A stretch of 64,000 nucleotides of DNA from Acidobacteriota bacterium (GCA_016185425.1 JACPNQ010000006.1:186001-250000); one strand, 5' to 3'; shown: positions 8,461 to 17,466, counted from the first letter of the stretch. Notes: generated by a model not told the origin, from the sequence alone. Made by a program: numbers and translations.

Positions 8461-9702
8461 ATGAAGCGCAATCTCTTTCCATTTTTGGGCATCGCGTTCG
8501 TGGTTGCCATTGCGGCGACGGGCGTGTTCTATGGGCTGTTTGTTGGGAAAATCAGCGGAGCCTCCCCGGCCGCCGCGGCTGGTCCGGCGGGAATTGTCGT
8601 CGTGGCGCATCCTGTCGACCGCGGCATGGTGTTGACGGCGGCGGATCTGAGGGTGCAGCCAGCGGGCGTTGAACGTCCCGTGGGCGCATTCGGAGCGATG
8701 GACGAAGTTGTCGGCCGCACCGTCGTGAAGTCGCTTGCCGCGAATGAACCTGTCACGGCGGTTGGTCTCAGTGGCGCCAAAACTGCCAACGCCGGCGGAC
8801 TAGCCATCCCCAAGGGTATGCGCGCGATCTCGATTCGGGTTTCCGATTCCGCCGGGCTCGTCCCGTACCTCCGAACAGGGAATCACGTCGACATACAGTC
8901 CTTCCGGACCACGGCGTCGGGCGAGCCGATCGTCCGGACGCTCCTCTCCAATGTGGAAGTGCTGAACGTACACCCTGATGCCGGACCGCAGCCTTCGTCC
9001 GCCACCGTCCTGAATCTCCTCGTGCAATCCAAAGACGTCGAGCGCGTCGCCTTGGCCGATTCCGCGGCGAAAGTCCGCATCGTCCTTCGCAATTCCGAGG
9101 ATAAGGACGACGTCACCATCTCGCCTTCCGCGCCGGCGCAGTCGAAATTCGCGTTGGCTCCCGCCGGTCCCCGAGTCAACTTCCAGGTACGCATGGCCGC
9201 TGCCGCCGCCGGCACGGTGCGCGAGATCACCGCGCGCGCCGGCCTCGCCGCGGATGCGAACGGCGCCGTCCGCATCGGTCTGCTTCCCGCCGATTGGAAA
9301 GCCGAATCGGCTCTGCCGCAGTTCGAACGCGCCAAGTCGCTCCGCATGCTTGCCACCGAAAATGTCGATTCTCCGCAGGGGCAGGAAGTTTCGTTTCAAG
9401 CCGGCGGCGAACGGCGGGGAGAATACGATCTCCGTCTCCGGCTTACCTCGCGCGGCTACGGGAACGGCGTGATGCGCGTCCGCGTGCGGCCGGAGTTGAC
9501 ACTTCCGGAGCGTGGCGGAGTCAGCAGCCGCAGGTTCTCCGCCGATTTCAACATGGCCGACGGCCAGTCGGTTCTCGTGGCCGGCTTCGAACGTGACGCT
9601 TCGGCGCCCGCCCTCATCGATAAACTCTTCCGCTCGCCGGCGGCACAACCACCTGACAGCGAGCTGCTCCTGGTTGTGACGCCGCACGTCACCGGGCAGT
9701 AG
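8461..9702 (+). CDS. cpaB: CpaB-like Tad pilus protein fused to a secretin-like C-terminal domain
   Basis: This encodes 413 aa from ATG 8461; an in-frame ATG at 8443 lacks an RBS, whereas GAGG lies about 12 bases before 8461. An N-terminal membrane anchor (about 1-30) leads to a SAF domain (about 45-110; V-A-H-P-V-D-R-G-M-V-L and L-A-A-N-E-P-V) and an RcpC/CpaB domain (about 115-230; S-I-R-V-S-D, then N-H-V-D-I-Q, then L-L-V-Q-S-K-D). From about residue 235 it no longer resembles CpaB but a secretin core: G-Q-E-V-S-F-Q-A-G-G-E, V-R-P-E-L, D-G-Q-S-V-L-V-A-G-F, L-F-R-S and E-L-L-L-V-V-T-P-H-V near the end. The chimera may link the periplasmic and outer-membrane parts of a Tad machine. tadB and tadC follow. 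Confidence 0.75.
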   Translation: MKRNLFPFLGIAFVVAIAATGVFYGLFVGKISGASPAAAAGPAGIVVVAHPVDRGMVLTAADLRVQPAGVERPVGAFGAMDEVVGRTVVKSLAANEPVTAVGLSGAKTANAGGLAIPKGMRAISIRVSDSAGLVPYLRTGNHVDIQSFRTTASGEPIVRTLLSNVEVLNVHPDAGPQPSSATVLNLLVQSKDVERVALADSAAKVRIVLRNSEDKDDVTISPSAPAQSKFALAPAGPRVNFQVRMAAAAAGTVREITARAGLAADANGAVRIGLLPADWKAESALPQFERAKSLRMLATENVDSPQGQEVSFQAGGERRGEYDLRLRLTSRGYGNGVMRVRVRPELTLPERGGVSSRRFSADFNMADGQSVLVAGFERDASAPALIDKLFRSPAAQPPDSELLLVVTPHVTGQ

Positions 9703-9717
9703 GAATAGGCGGAAATC

Positions 9718-10686
9718 GTGGCGGGAGCGATGGCATTCCTCTTTTTCATCACGACGTTTCTGGCGGCAGCCACGGCTGTTCTTATCGCCGCGTTTGTGCA
9801 GAGCCGTCTCCGTGCGCGCCACGATGCCCAGCCCGAAATAAGCTTTGCGTTGCCGGACGAAGGCGAAGAGCCGGTCCTGCTCAACGATCCGAAACACAGC
9901 TCCATTAGCGTCCTGGAGCTGATCCTGGAGCGCCTCAACGTCATCCAGCATCTCCGCCGTTTGCTCGACGACGCCGGTTCCCGCTGGAGCGTCGGCCGCG
10001 TGGCGGCCACGATGCTGTTACTTGGTTCGATCGGCGCCGCGCTCGTTATGGATATACGCTGGCTACCGCCAGGGTCCAGCGTCGCCGCGTTCGCCGCCGG
10101 CGCCAGTATTCCGTACATTTACCTCTTCAAGTTGCGGCAAAGGCGGATGGAACAGTTCGAGGTCCAGTTTCCCGACGCTCTCGAAAGCCTGGCGCGCGCC
10201 ATGCGCGCCGGTCATCCACTGCAAGGCGCAATTGAAACTCTCGCCGCCGATATGCGCGCGCCGCTCGGCCCGGAGTTCCGCCGTATACGGGACGAGCGCC
10301 GCCTCGGTATGCCGTGGAAAGCGACGCTCGAAAAATTCTCCGATCGTGTACCGATCCTCGAGGTCCGCCTCTTCGCCGCGGCTGCGCTGATCAGCGCGCG
10401 ATCGGGCGGCAAGTTCACCGAGGTCCTTGAAAGTCTCGCCGAAACGGTCCGCGAAGGCGTCTCTCTTCGCGGCGAAATCCGCGCCGTCTCCGCGCACGGC
10501 CGCATGACGGGCGCCATTCTCACGATCCTTCCTTTTGGCATCGCCGTCATGCTCTACCTCACCAGCCCCGACTACCTCCTTACACTGGTGGATCACCCCT
10601 TCGGCCCCACCATGATCGGCGCGGCCATCGCTTTCGTCGTCGCCGGACACTTCGTCATCCGGTACATCGTGCGCATTCGCGTATAG
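9718..10686 (+). CDS. tadB: Type II/IV secretion inner-membrane protein TadB (GspF-type)
   Basis: This encodes 322 aa, starting at GTG 9718 (ATG 9730 is an alternative). There is an N-terminal TM segment, then the T2SSF domain (about 150-285) with the helical F-P-D-A-L-E-S-L-A-R-A-M-R-A-G-H-P-L motif, and C-terminal TM segments. TadB is an integral membrane platform component of Flp/Tad pilus assembly that works with TadC and the ATPase TadA. It is 15 bases after the CpaB-like gene and 6 bases before tadC. Confidence 0.87.
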   Translation: MAGAMAFLFFITTFLAAATAVLIAAFVQSRLRARHDAQPEISFALPDEGEEPVLLNDPKHSSISVLELILERLNVIQHLRRLLDDAGSRWSVGRVAATMLLLGSIGAALVMDIRWLPPGSSVAAFAAGASIPYIYLFKLRQRRMEQFEVQFPDALESLARAMRAGHPLQGAIETLAADMRAPLGPEFRRIRDERRLGMPWKATLEKFSDRVPILEVRLFAAAALISARSGGKFTEVLESLAETVREGVSLRGEIRAVSAHGRMTGAILTILPFGIAVMLYLTSPDYLLTLVDHPFGPTMIGAAIAFVVAGHFVIRYIVRIRV

Positions 10687-10692
10687 AAACCC

Positions 10693-11577
10693 ATGAGTGA
10701 ACTCACCATACTCATCGGATTCTTCGTCGTCGTCATGGGTTGCATCACCGGCCTCGGCTTTGTCTTCATGAACCGTGGCGACGGAACGGCCGCCATCGAC
10801 GCTCCGCCGGCCGATGGCTTCCGCGAATCACTTAAGAATCTTGGCTCGCTGATCCCCAAGCGCTCGCACCACGTCGATCACTACCGCCAGCTCCTCAGCA
10901 ACGCCGGCCATCGCCACCCTGACGCGCTCACCACGTTCTTCGGTATCAAAGCAGCCAGCATTCTGGCCTGTGCCTGTCTAGTGGCGCTTATCTCGCTCAT
11001 CGCCTCCGGAGATTCCACCGGCATCGTCATGGCAATCATCGCGGGCGCCGGTATCGGCCATTTGCTCCCGGACCGTATTCTGCGCTCTACGCACACCCGC
11101 CGCGACAACTATCTCCGCAACTCGCTTCCCATCGCGCTCGAACTGATGATTCTCGGTCTTGAAGCCGGCCAGGGGCTCGATTCCGTCATCGCCGAAACCG
11201 CACGCGAACTGAATGCGACACATCCGGAACTCGCTGAGGAGTTCAACCTCGTCCTAATGGAGATGCTTGCCAGCCGCAGCCGGCAGGAGGCATTGCGCGG
11301 TCTGATTGACCGCAACACCGAGCCCGAAATGAAACGAATCGCTCAGGTCCTGATCGACGGCGATCGCTTCGGTACGGGACTTGGCACCGCCCTGCGCAAT
11401 CAGCTTCGCTTCCTTCGCACGCGCATGCGGCAGTCGGCGCAGGAGCAGGCGCGGAAAGTCAGTGTTAAGCTCGTCTTCCCCATCTTCTTTCTAATCTTCC
11501 CCGCTATCCTGCTCGTCACTCTCGGGCCGGCGGTGATTCTCGTCTTCAACGCGCTGACGAAGATGCTCGCCAACTAG
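10693..11577 (+). CDS. tadC: Type II/IV secretion inner-membrane protein TadC (GspF-type)
   Basis: This encodes 294 aa. It has an N-terminal TM helix, two TM helices at about residues 80-115, a T2SSF helical domain with L-P-I-A-L-E-L-M-I-L-G-L-E-A-G-Q-G-L-D, and a C-terminal TM helix (F-F-L-I-F-P-A-I-L-L-V-T-L-G-P-A). This is the usual TadC order. It ends the short Tad fragment: the ATPases (TadA/CpaF, TadZ/CpaE), the prepilin and the prepilin peptidase are not in the window. Its stop overlaps the convergent lhgO gene by 4 bases. Confidence 0.87.
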   Translation: MSELTILIGFFVVVMGCITGLGFVFMNRGDGTAAIDAPPADGFRESLKNLGSLIPKRSHHVDHYRQLLSNAGHRHPDALTTFFGIKAASILACACLVALISLIASGDSTGIVMAIIAGAGIGHLLPDRILRSTHTRRDNYLRNSLPIALELMILGLEAGQGLDSVIAETARELNATHPELAEEFNLVLMEMLASRSRQEALRGLIDRNTEPEMKRIAQVLIDGDRFGTGLGTALRNQLRFLRTRMRQSAQEQARKVSVKLVFPIFFLIFPAILLVTLGPAVILVFNALTKMLAN

Positions 11578-12767
11578 GTCATCTTCTCCACCCTCGTAAC
11601 CACCTCGTCGCCAATCGCCAGCGACGCCGTCGCGCCGGGGCTCGGCGCATTGAGCAAATGCAGCGCCCGCCGCCGCTCGGCGAACAGAAAGTCCTGCACC
11701 AGGTCGCCATTCGGGAGCATGGACTGCGCCCGCACACCGGCCCCGCCCGGCGCAATATCGTCCACCGTGATCGATGGCACCAGCCTTTGCAGCGACTCAC
11801 AGAACAGCCGCCGGCTGAATGACCGCCTGATCTCGTACCAACTCACCGCCGGATAGCGCCGCAAGAACCGCCAAAGCCCCGGAAACGTCAACGCATCCCA
11901 CAGATCCGCCGCCACAAAGTCACGTTTGGTATAGCCTTCCCGCGCAAACGCCAGCACCGCGTTTGGCCCTGCCTCCACGCCGCCGTGAATCAGCCGCGTG
12001 AAGTGTACGCCAAGAAACGGGAACGCGGGGTCCGGCACCGGATAGATCAAGTGCCGCACCAGGTGTTGGCGCTCCGGCCGGATCAGGTAATACTCGCCGC
12101 GGAACGGTATAATCCGCATCTCCCGCGGGACGCCGCCCATCTCGGCCACGCGGTCGCAGTGCAGCCCCGCGCAGTTCACAAGGAAGTCCACCTCGTGCGC
12201 GCCGCCCGCTGTCTCCACCACCCATCCCGCGGCTGTCTCGCGCAACCCCGTCACGCCCGCCGAGGTCCGCACTTCGCCGCCCTGCCGCTCAATTCCTTGC
12301 ACCATCGCCGCGGAGACGCCTGCATAGTCGACAATGCCCTCCTCCGGAACGCGCAACGCTTTCACTCCGCCCACGTTCGGCTCAATTTCGAGCATCGCCT
12401 CCCGCTCCAGCACCCGCAGCCCTGCCAGCCCGTTCGCGTTTCCGCGCTCGTAGAGATCCATCATCCGCGGCACTTCGTCCTCGGTTGCGGCCACCACCAG
12501 CTTCCCGCAGATCTCGTGCTTCACACCGTTTTCCGAGCAGAAGCGTATCATCTGCCGAATGCCGTCCACAGCCAGCCGCGCCTTGTTCGACCCCGGCTTA
12601 TAGTAGAGCCCCGCGTGCAGCACGCCGCTGTTATGGCCTGTCTGGTGCCGGCCCACGGCGTTCTCTTTTTCAAAGACAACCACTCTCGGCCCAGGCATGC
12701 GTTGCCCGAAGCGATAGGCGGTGGCCAGCCCGATGATCCCGCCCCCAATAATTCCGATAGTTTTCAC
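11574..12767 (-). CDS. lhgO: L-2-hydroxyglutarate oxidase (FAD)
   Basis: This encodes 397 aa, a DAO-family flavoenzyme that oxidises L-2-hydroxyglutarate to 2-oxoglutarate and feeds electrons to quinone. The N-terminal Rossmann motif is I-G-G-G-I-I-G-L-A-T-A; the FAD/substrate segment reads H-Q-T-G-H-N-S-G-V-L-H-A-G-L-Y-Y-K-P; the C-terminal G-A-G-V-R-A-Q-S-M-L-P-N-G-D-L-V-Q-D-F is a signature of LhgO/YgaF. It is convergent with tadC (4-base overlap) and lies 7 bases downstream of the astacin-like gene, so it could be the end of that leftward transcript. Confidence 0.92.
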   Translation of the reverse strand: MKTIGIIGGGIIGLATAYRFGQRMPGPRVVVFEKENAVGRHQTGHNSGVLHAGLYYKPGSNKARLAVDGIRQMIRFCSENGVKHEICGKLVVAATEDEVPRMMDLYERGNANGLAGLRVLEREAMLEIEPNVGGVKALRVPEEGIVDYAGVSAAMVQGIERQGGEVRTSAGVTGLRETAAGWVVETAGGAHEVDFLVNCAGLHCDRVAEMGGVPREMRIIPFRGEYYLIRPERQHLVRHLIYPVPDPAFPFLGVHFTRLIHGGVEAGPNAVLAFAREGYTKRDFVAADLWDALTFPGLWRFLRRYPAVSWYEIRRSFSRRLFCESLQRLVPSITVDDIAPGGAGVRAQSMLPNGDLVQDFLFAERRRALHLLNAPSPGATASLAIGDEVVTRVEKMT

Positions 12768-12774
12768 GAATCTA

Positions 12775-15207
12775 TTAGCGTACCGCCAGACTTACCGTGC
12801 GCGGGCTCAACACTCCGCCGGCCTCCAACGATACCGGCACCACGCCGGGCCCAATGTCAGCCGGCACGCGGACGTTAATCTGAACCAGTCCGGCCACCAG
12901 CCCCGGCGCCGCGCCCGCGTACAGGATTTCACACTCCCGCTCCGCAATCCGCACCTTAAATGGCGCCACAATCTGCGCAAACGGTGCTACCGCCAGTTCG
13001 CCATCGTTCAGCGCTGGCCGCATTGCTCCCAGCCCTGTCGCATACAACACCACGATCGAGCCACGCTCCGCCGGATTTGCCTCGGTGTTCAAGGACCCGT
13101 TGGAGTTCAGGAACGCCCCGCCGCCGCGCCCCGAAGAAGACGCCGTGAAAAACGCCGGCGCCGTCGAGGCGGCGCTCACGTTCACGGGATTTGTCAGCCT
13201 ACCCTGATACTCCAGTTGCACTCTGACCGTTGTCTTCCCCGCCACGTTGAACGGAACGGTCACCGCCACCTGCCGCGAGCTTGCATAAAGCACCGGCGCC
13301 GCCGTTCCATCGAACAACACGCGCACGCCGCCAGCGGCAGTCGCCACGCGCCGCTGCGCCGTCAGTGTGAATCCCGCCAGTTCTTCCGGTCCCAACTCCA
13401 GCCCAAACAGCGTAACGATCTGCCCCGGCGCCAAGGGGCCGTTCACGAAGCTCGCCCCGTTCACCAGTGCCGCCGAGGTCAACACACCCGGCTGCACGAA
13501 GTTGGCCTGCAAATCCAAATCGCCGTCCACCATTACCTCCTTCTGTGCCCCGCCGCCCGGCGCATTGCCGCCCCATCCCGCGAAGGTGAAGCTCCCGCCG
13601 GGAATCGCTGTCAGTCTGACCGTAGCGCCGGACGGCAGGAATCCGTCCACCGGCGCCGGCTCAATGACAATGCGCCCGCCCGCTAACGGCGATATCGAAG
13701 TCAACACTTGATACTTCGTTTCGAATTCAGCCGTGAACGTTCCGCCGTCCGCCGTGGCGATGACGCTGTGCCGCTGCGTACCGTTGTCGCTCCACGCTCG
13801 CCAGGTGTGGGAAGCGGCCCCTCCGATGGTCGTCTGCGTCAATGTTTCGACGCTAATATCGTGCCGCGACCCCGCCGCCCACGAAAATCGCCGTGGCGTC
13901 GTATATGCCGTTCCATCCACCTGAACACGGAGGCCCGGCGGCGACGAGGTCACCGTCGTCAACACTCCCGCCGAGAAGCTCGCCGCATATTGCAGTTGCG
14001 GCGATGTCATTGCGAATCGGATCGGATTGGCGCTGCCATGCGCGGAAAAGAATCCGGTCCCACTCCAGTTGGTGAACTTGAATCCGGCGGCCGGCTGCGC
14101 CTCCAGCACCACCTGTCCGCCGCTGGGTACCATATCTCCTTCGGCCCCCGGCGCCCGCAGATCCACTCGGCCACCGCCGGCCGGCAGCGCGGTCAGCGGC
14201 AGGCGGTACATTCGGACCATCTGTGCCGTGAACACGGTGGTGGCCGCGGAGGCAACGATCGTGTGCGCCCGCTGGCCAAAATCGCTCCATCGAGCGAACC
14301 GCAGCGCGGCGCCATCCACGGTTGTGTCGTCGATGCTCACCGTATGCCGCGATCCGGCCGGCCAGTCGAACTCCGCCGGCGTTCGGACCGCCGCGCCGTC
14401 CACGGTCGCCATCAGGCCGTCGGGGTTGGACGCAATCACCGTTTTCCGCGGCTGGCCGCCATAAATACGAACCGCTGTATCGATGTCGGAAGCCGCTAAT
14501 CCCGCTCGCTGCCCCAACGGTATGCCTGCCGGAATGGTCTCGACGGCAACGCCGCCGTTGATCGCAAATCCCGTGGTGCTGTAGTGCATGATCGAATCGT
14601 AGGGGTAGGCGCCCACGTCGTCCGCGTTGGCAATCTGCTGCGCATACTGGCTGACGTTCGCCCGCTCGATCGAATCCGGATTTACGCGGATGTACAAGTC
14701 GCGGTCCTCCCGGGATTGCGTATGGTATAGCCCCACGGCGTGGCCGATCTCGTGAATAATCGAACCTTGCGCACAGTCATCTGGCAGCGTGATGAACTGC
14801 CGGCCGCCGATCATCCCTATGTTTGAGCTGCACGACACGCCGTTCCGCCTCCGGAACTCCACGTAGTTCGCCTCGCCCTGACGCGGCACCAGCCGCATCG
14901 GCGTCTTGGTGTTCCAATGCTGAACCGCGCCCTCCACGCGCTCCCTTTCCGGAACATCGTCGTCGATCACGTAAGGAATCGTATTGTCCGGCCAGCGGAA
15001 TCGCTGTCCGGAGATCACCGCCGATGCGCGTGAACCCTTGTCCAGCTTCTCCACTGGACCGAGCACGATATCGCCCTGCCAGATCGCCTCACCCTCGACA
15101 ACCTGATACCGTATCTTCCGCCCATCTATCTCGGTCTCTCGCCAATCGGCCTGCGCCCAGGCTACCCACGCGAGCGCCAGAAAAAACACGAATCGCATAA
15201 CGATCAT
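12775..15207 (-). CDS. Secreted astacin-like zinc metalloprotease with C-terminal TIGR03437-type module
   Basis: This encodes 810 aa from ATG 15207, chosen for the AGG-containing RBS; GTG 15213 would overlap the upstream stop by 4 bases and is a real alternative. There is a signal peptide (about 1-23). The M12A catalytic domain (about 60-235) has the zinc site H-E-I-G-H-A-V-G-L-Y-H at 152-162 and an astacin Met-turn S-I-M-H-Y. Two copies of a roughly 160-residue unit follow, each containing a short A-G-S-R-H strand and an F-x-x-W-S/G-G strand, resembling InlB B-repeats. The last 230 residues are the beta-rich C-terminal module common in Solibacter secreted proteins. Probable role: extracellular protein degradation. 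Confidence 0.83.
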   Translation of the reverse strand: MIVMRFVFFLALAWVAWAQADWRETEIDGRKIRYQVVEGEAIWQGDIVLGPVEKLDKGSRASAVISGQRFRWPDNTIPYVIDDDVPERERVEGAVQHWNTKTPMRLVPRQGEANYVEFRRRNGVSCSSNIGMIGGRQFITLPDDCAQGSIIHEIGHAVGLYHTQSREDRDLYIRVNPDSIERANVSQYAQQIANADDVGAYPYDSIMHYSTTGFAINGGVAVETIPAGIPLGQRAGLAASDIDTAVRIYGGQPRKTVIASNPDGLMATVDGAAVRTPAEFDWPAGSRHTVSIDDTTVDGAALRFARWSDFGQRAHTIVASAATTVFTAQMVRMYRLPLTALPAGGGRVDLRAPGAEGDMVPSGGQVVLEAQPAAGFKFTNWSGTGFFSAHGSANPIRFAMTSPQLQYAASFSAGVLTTVTSSPPGLRVQVDGTAYTTPRRFSWAAGSRHDISVETLTQTTIGGAASHTWRAWSDNGTQRHSVIATADGGTFTAEFETKYQVLTSISPLAGGRIVIEPAPVDGFLPSGATVRLTAIPGGSFTFAGWGGNAPGGGAQKEVMVDGDLDLQANFVQPGVLTSAALVNGASFVNGPLAPGQIVTLFGLELGPEELAGFTLTAQRRVATAAGGVRVLFDGTAAPVLYASSRQVAVTVPFNVAGKTTVRVQLEYQGRLTNPVNVSAASTAPAFFTASSSGRGGGAFLNSNGSLNTEANPAERGSIVVLYATGLGAMRPALNDGELAVAPFAQIVAPFKVRIAERECEILYAGAAPGLVAGLVQINVRVPADIGPGVVPVSLEAGGVLSPRTVSLAVR

Positions 15208-15209
15208 TG

Positions 15210-15728
15210 TCACCTACCGAATGCGGAGATCGATGCAAACCCCGCCGCTCCGGCCGTTACACACGCCTCGGCGTTCTGCTCCGACACTCCGCCCAGCGCC
15301 AGCACCGGGATCCGCACTTGCGCGCAAGCCGCGGCCAACGCGTCCAAGCCGAGCGGTGGTCCGTAGCCCAGCTTGGAGGGGGATTCGAAGACCGGACTGA
15401 GGAAGACGTAGTCGGCGCCTTCGTCCGCCGCACGTGCCACATCGTCGATCGTATGGCACGACACCCCGATCAGGAGTGCTCCCGTAAACATCCGCAGGCG
15501 AGCTGGCGCAATCGATCCTCCGGGCAAATGCACGCCCTCTGCTCCCGCCGCTAGCGCAATATCCGCCCGCGTATTGACGAACAGTTTCGGCCCGCGCCCC
15601 CGCAGGCTTCGCACCAGCTCCGTCAATGCGCGAGCCGGCAGCTCCTTCTCTCGCACCTGCACCCAATCGACGCGCCGGAGAACTGCCTCGTTTACTCCCC
15701 GTCCATTCGTGATGGCGCAGCGGATCAT
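15210..15728 (-). CDS. Thiamine-phosphate synthase / TenI-like protein (short)
   Basis: This encodes 172 aa, shorter than ThiE (about 210). The start at ATG 15728 overlaps the modC stop by 4 bases (ATGA). ThiE/TenI features: V-Q-V-R-E-K-E-L (diphosphate-binding start), G-A-E-G-V-H-L-P-G, I-G-V-S-C-H-T-I-D-D, G-A-D-Y-V-F-L-S-P-V-F, then P-V-L-A-L-G-G-V and a C-terminal S-I-S-A-F. The P-S-K replaces the usual T-x-T-K. ThiE joins the thiamine pyrimidine and thiazole moieties, while TenI paralogues aromatise thiazole or lack known activity; the sequence fits TenI slightly better. Its stop is 2 bases from the astacin ATG. Confidence 0.75.
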   Translation of the reverse strand: MIRCAITNGRGVNEAVLRRVDWVQVREKELPARALTELVRSLRGRGPKLFVNTRADIALAAGAEGVHLPGGSIAPARLRMFTGALLIGVSCHTIDDVARAADEGADYVFLSPVFESPSKLGYGPPLGLDALAAACAQVRIPVLALGGVSEQNAEACVTAGAAGFASISAFGR

Positions 15729-16801
15729 CCCTTTACCAGGCGTAATGCTGCCGCCGGAATCTCTACCGCGAACTGCTGTGCGTGCGCGATGTGCTCCCAA
15801 TCGGTTCGCGGCAGCTCCGCGCGCAGGCCACCCTGAAACAACAACCGCGCCCGATCCGGGCCCGCCACGGCATGTTGCAATTCCAGTCCCATCGTGTTCG
15901 CGGGCGGATAGCCCTCCCGCGCCGCTACTCGCACCTGCCCCGGCACAACACATAGCGTAACGCGATCGCCCTTCAAGTGGCCGGGATAGTAGACGCCGTT
16001 GATCTCCCATTCGCCCACACGCAGCCGGCTTATGTTTCGTCCCGGATCGAGCGACAGGATCTCCGCCGCCAGCAGATTAAACACGCCCATCTGCCGGGCA
16101 ATGTCGACGGATGCCGGCGCATCCAGCACGGCCTGCGGCATCCCGCTCTGCACGATGCGGCCCTCGCGGAAGACGTGCATCTGGTCGCCAAGCTCGAGCG
16201 CCTCCTCCAGATCGTGCGTTACCAGCAGCGCAGGCATCGGAAAGTCGCGCTGCACCTCTCGCAGAATCGCATACAGTTCCTGCCGCAGCACCGCATCCAG
16301 CCCCTGGGCCGGCTCATCCAGCAGCAGAATCCTCGGGCGTGCCAATAACGCCCGCGCAATCGAGCCCCTCTGCTTCTGTCCGCCCGAAAGTTCGTGCGGC
16401 CGCCTCCCGCCAACTTCCAGCAACTGGAACCGTTCCAGCATCTCGCTGACGCGTTTATGCCGTTCCAGGTTCTTCATTGAGCCCGCGCCAAACTCCAGGT
16501 TCTCGCGCAGTGTCATGTGCGGGAACAGCGCATAATTCTGAAAGACGTATCCGCAGTGCCGCGCCTGCGGAGCGAGGAACACCTTCGCCGCGCCGTCAAA
16601 GAGAATGACGTCGTTGAGCAGGATCCGGCCCTCATCCGGGCGTTCGAAACCAGCGATGCAATTCAGCGTCAACGTCTTCCCTGAACCGCTTGGCCCGAAG
16701 AGCACAGTCACGCCCGCTTCGGCCTCAAACTGCGCGTCCAGCGCAAATGCGCGGGATTCCGCTCCCGCGGGAAACGTCTTTCGCAGCCGCGCCTCCATCA
16801 T
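15725..16801 (-). CDS. modC: Molybdate-type ABC transporter ATP-binding protein
   Basis: This encodes 358 aa from ATG 16801, which overlaps the modB stop (ATGA). The nucleotide-binding domain has Walker A G-P-S-G-S-G-K-T, signature L-S-G-G-Q-K-Q-R, Walker B R-I-L-L-L-D-E-P and the H-loop L-V-T-H-D. The residues after the signature (G-S-I-A-R-A-L) and after Walker B (A-Q-G-L-D) differ slightly from textbook ModC. The last 120 residues look like the MOP/TOBE regulatory domain that binds oxyanion in ModC. It pairs with the ModB permease next door; substrate is inferred from ModB similarity and gene order, and sulfate/tungstate are not excluded. Confidence 0.82.
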   Translation of the reverse strand: MMEARLRKTFPAGAESRAFALDAQFEAEAGVTVLFGPSGSGKTLTLNCIAGFERPDEGRILLNDVILFDGAAKVFLAPQARHCGYVFQNYALFPHMTLRENLEFGAGSMKNLERHKRVSEMLERFQLLEVGGRRPHELSGGQKQRGSIARALLARPRILLLDEPAQGLDAVLRQELYAILREVQRDFPMPALLVTHDLEEALELGDQMHVFREGRIVQSGMPQAVLDAPASVDIARQMGVFNLLAAEILSLDPGRNISRLRVGEWEINGVYYPGHLKGDRVTLCVVPGQVRVAAREGYPPANTMGLELQHAVAGPDRARLLFQGGLRAELPRTDWEHIAHAQQFAVEIPAAALRLVKG

Positions 16802-17466
16802 CCGGGTAGCCTCCGCGGTGTCAGCCGGTTCGCCAGAGTCAACAGCGCCAGCGCCACGACGCTCACCGCCAACACCAGCCACCGCGCCGTGTCACCGCTG
16901 CCCCCTTCCACGGCATCGTAAATGGCCACCGCGATTGTCTGCGTGCGGCCGGGGATGTTGCCCGCCACCATAATGGTGACGCCGAAATCACCGAGCGACC
17001 GCGCAAACGCAAGCGCCGCCGCCGCCAGCACTTGCCGCCGCGCCAACGGCAGCGTCACCCGCCAAAACACTTTCCACTCGGGTGCTCCCAGCGTTCGCGC
17101 CGCCCGTTCATACGCGTGGTCCACGCTTTCCAGCGCCGCGCGTGTCGATTTCACCAGCAGCGGCGCCGAATGCAGCACCGCCGCCACAACGGCGGCCTGC
17201 CAGGTAAACACCAGGGGCGTCCCGAAAATGCCTTCGTAGACGCGCCCCAATCCGCTCTCCCGCCCGAGCACGATCAGCAGATAATAACCAAGCACCGTCG
17301 GCGGAAGCACCAGCGGAAGTGTCACGGCGGCGTCCAGGATCTCCTTGGCTTTGAACTCGCGATTTGCGAGCAGGTAAGCAACGGGTATTCCGAGCAGCGC
17401 GGCGGACGCCGTGGCCAGAACAGCCACGCGTAGACTCAGCCACAGGGGAAACCAGTCGATCGGCAT
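16798..17466 (-). CDS. modB: Molybdate-type ABC transporter permease
   Basis: This encodes 222 aa, the usual ModB length, with about five TM helices. It starts P-I-D-W-F-P-L-W-L-S-L-R-V-A, has V-T-L-P-L-V-L-P-P-T-V-L-G-Y-Y-L-L and the EAA-type loop E-R-A-A-R-T-L-G-A-P-E-W-K-V-F-W-R-V-T-L-P-L-A that contacts the ATPase, then F-A-R-S-L-G-D-F-G-V-T-I-M-V-A-G-N. All are hallmarks of ModB. It heads a leftward chain modB-modC-thiE/tenI-astacin with 4-base overlaps. A modA binding-protein gene, normally upstream, is missing; the neighbour there is a divergent SDR. A TATACT -10-like box lies at 17484-17489. Confidence 0.88.
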   Translation of the reverse strand: MPIDWFPLWLSLRVAVLATASAALLGIPVAYLLANREFKAKEILDAAVTLPLVLPPTVLGYYLLIVLGRESGLGRVYEGIFGTPLVFTWQAAVVAAVLHSAPLLVKSTRAALESVDHAYERAARTLGAPEWKVFWRVTLPLARRQVLAAAALAFARSLGDFGVTIMVAGNIPGRTQTIAVAIYDAVEGGSGDTARWLVLAVSVVALALLTLANRLTPRRLPG

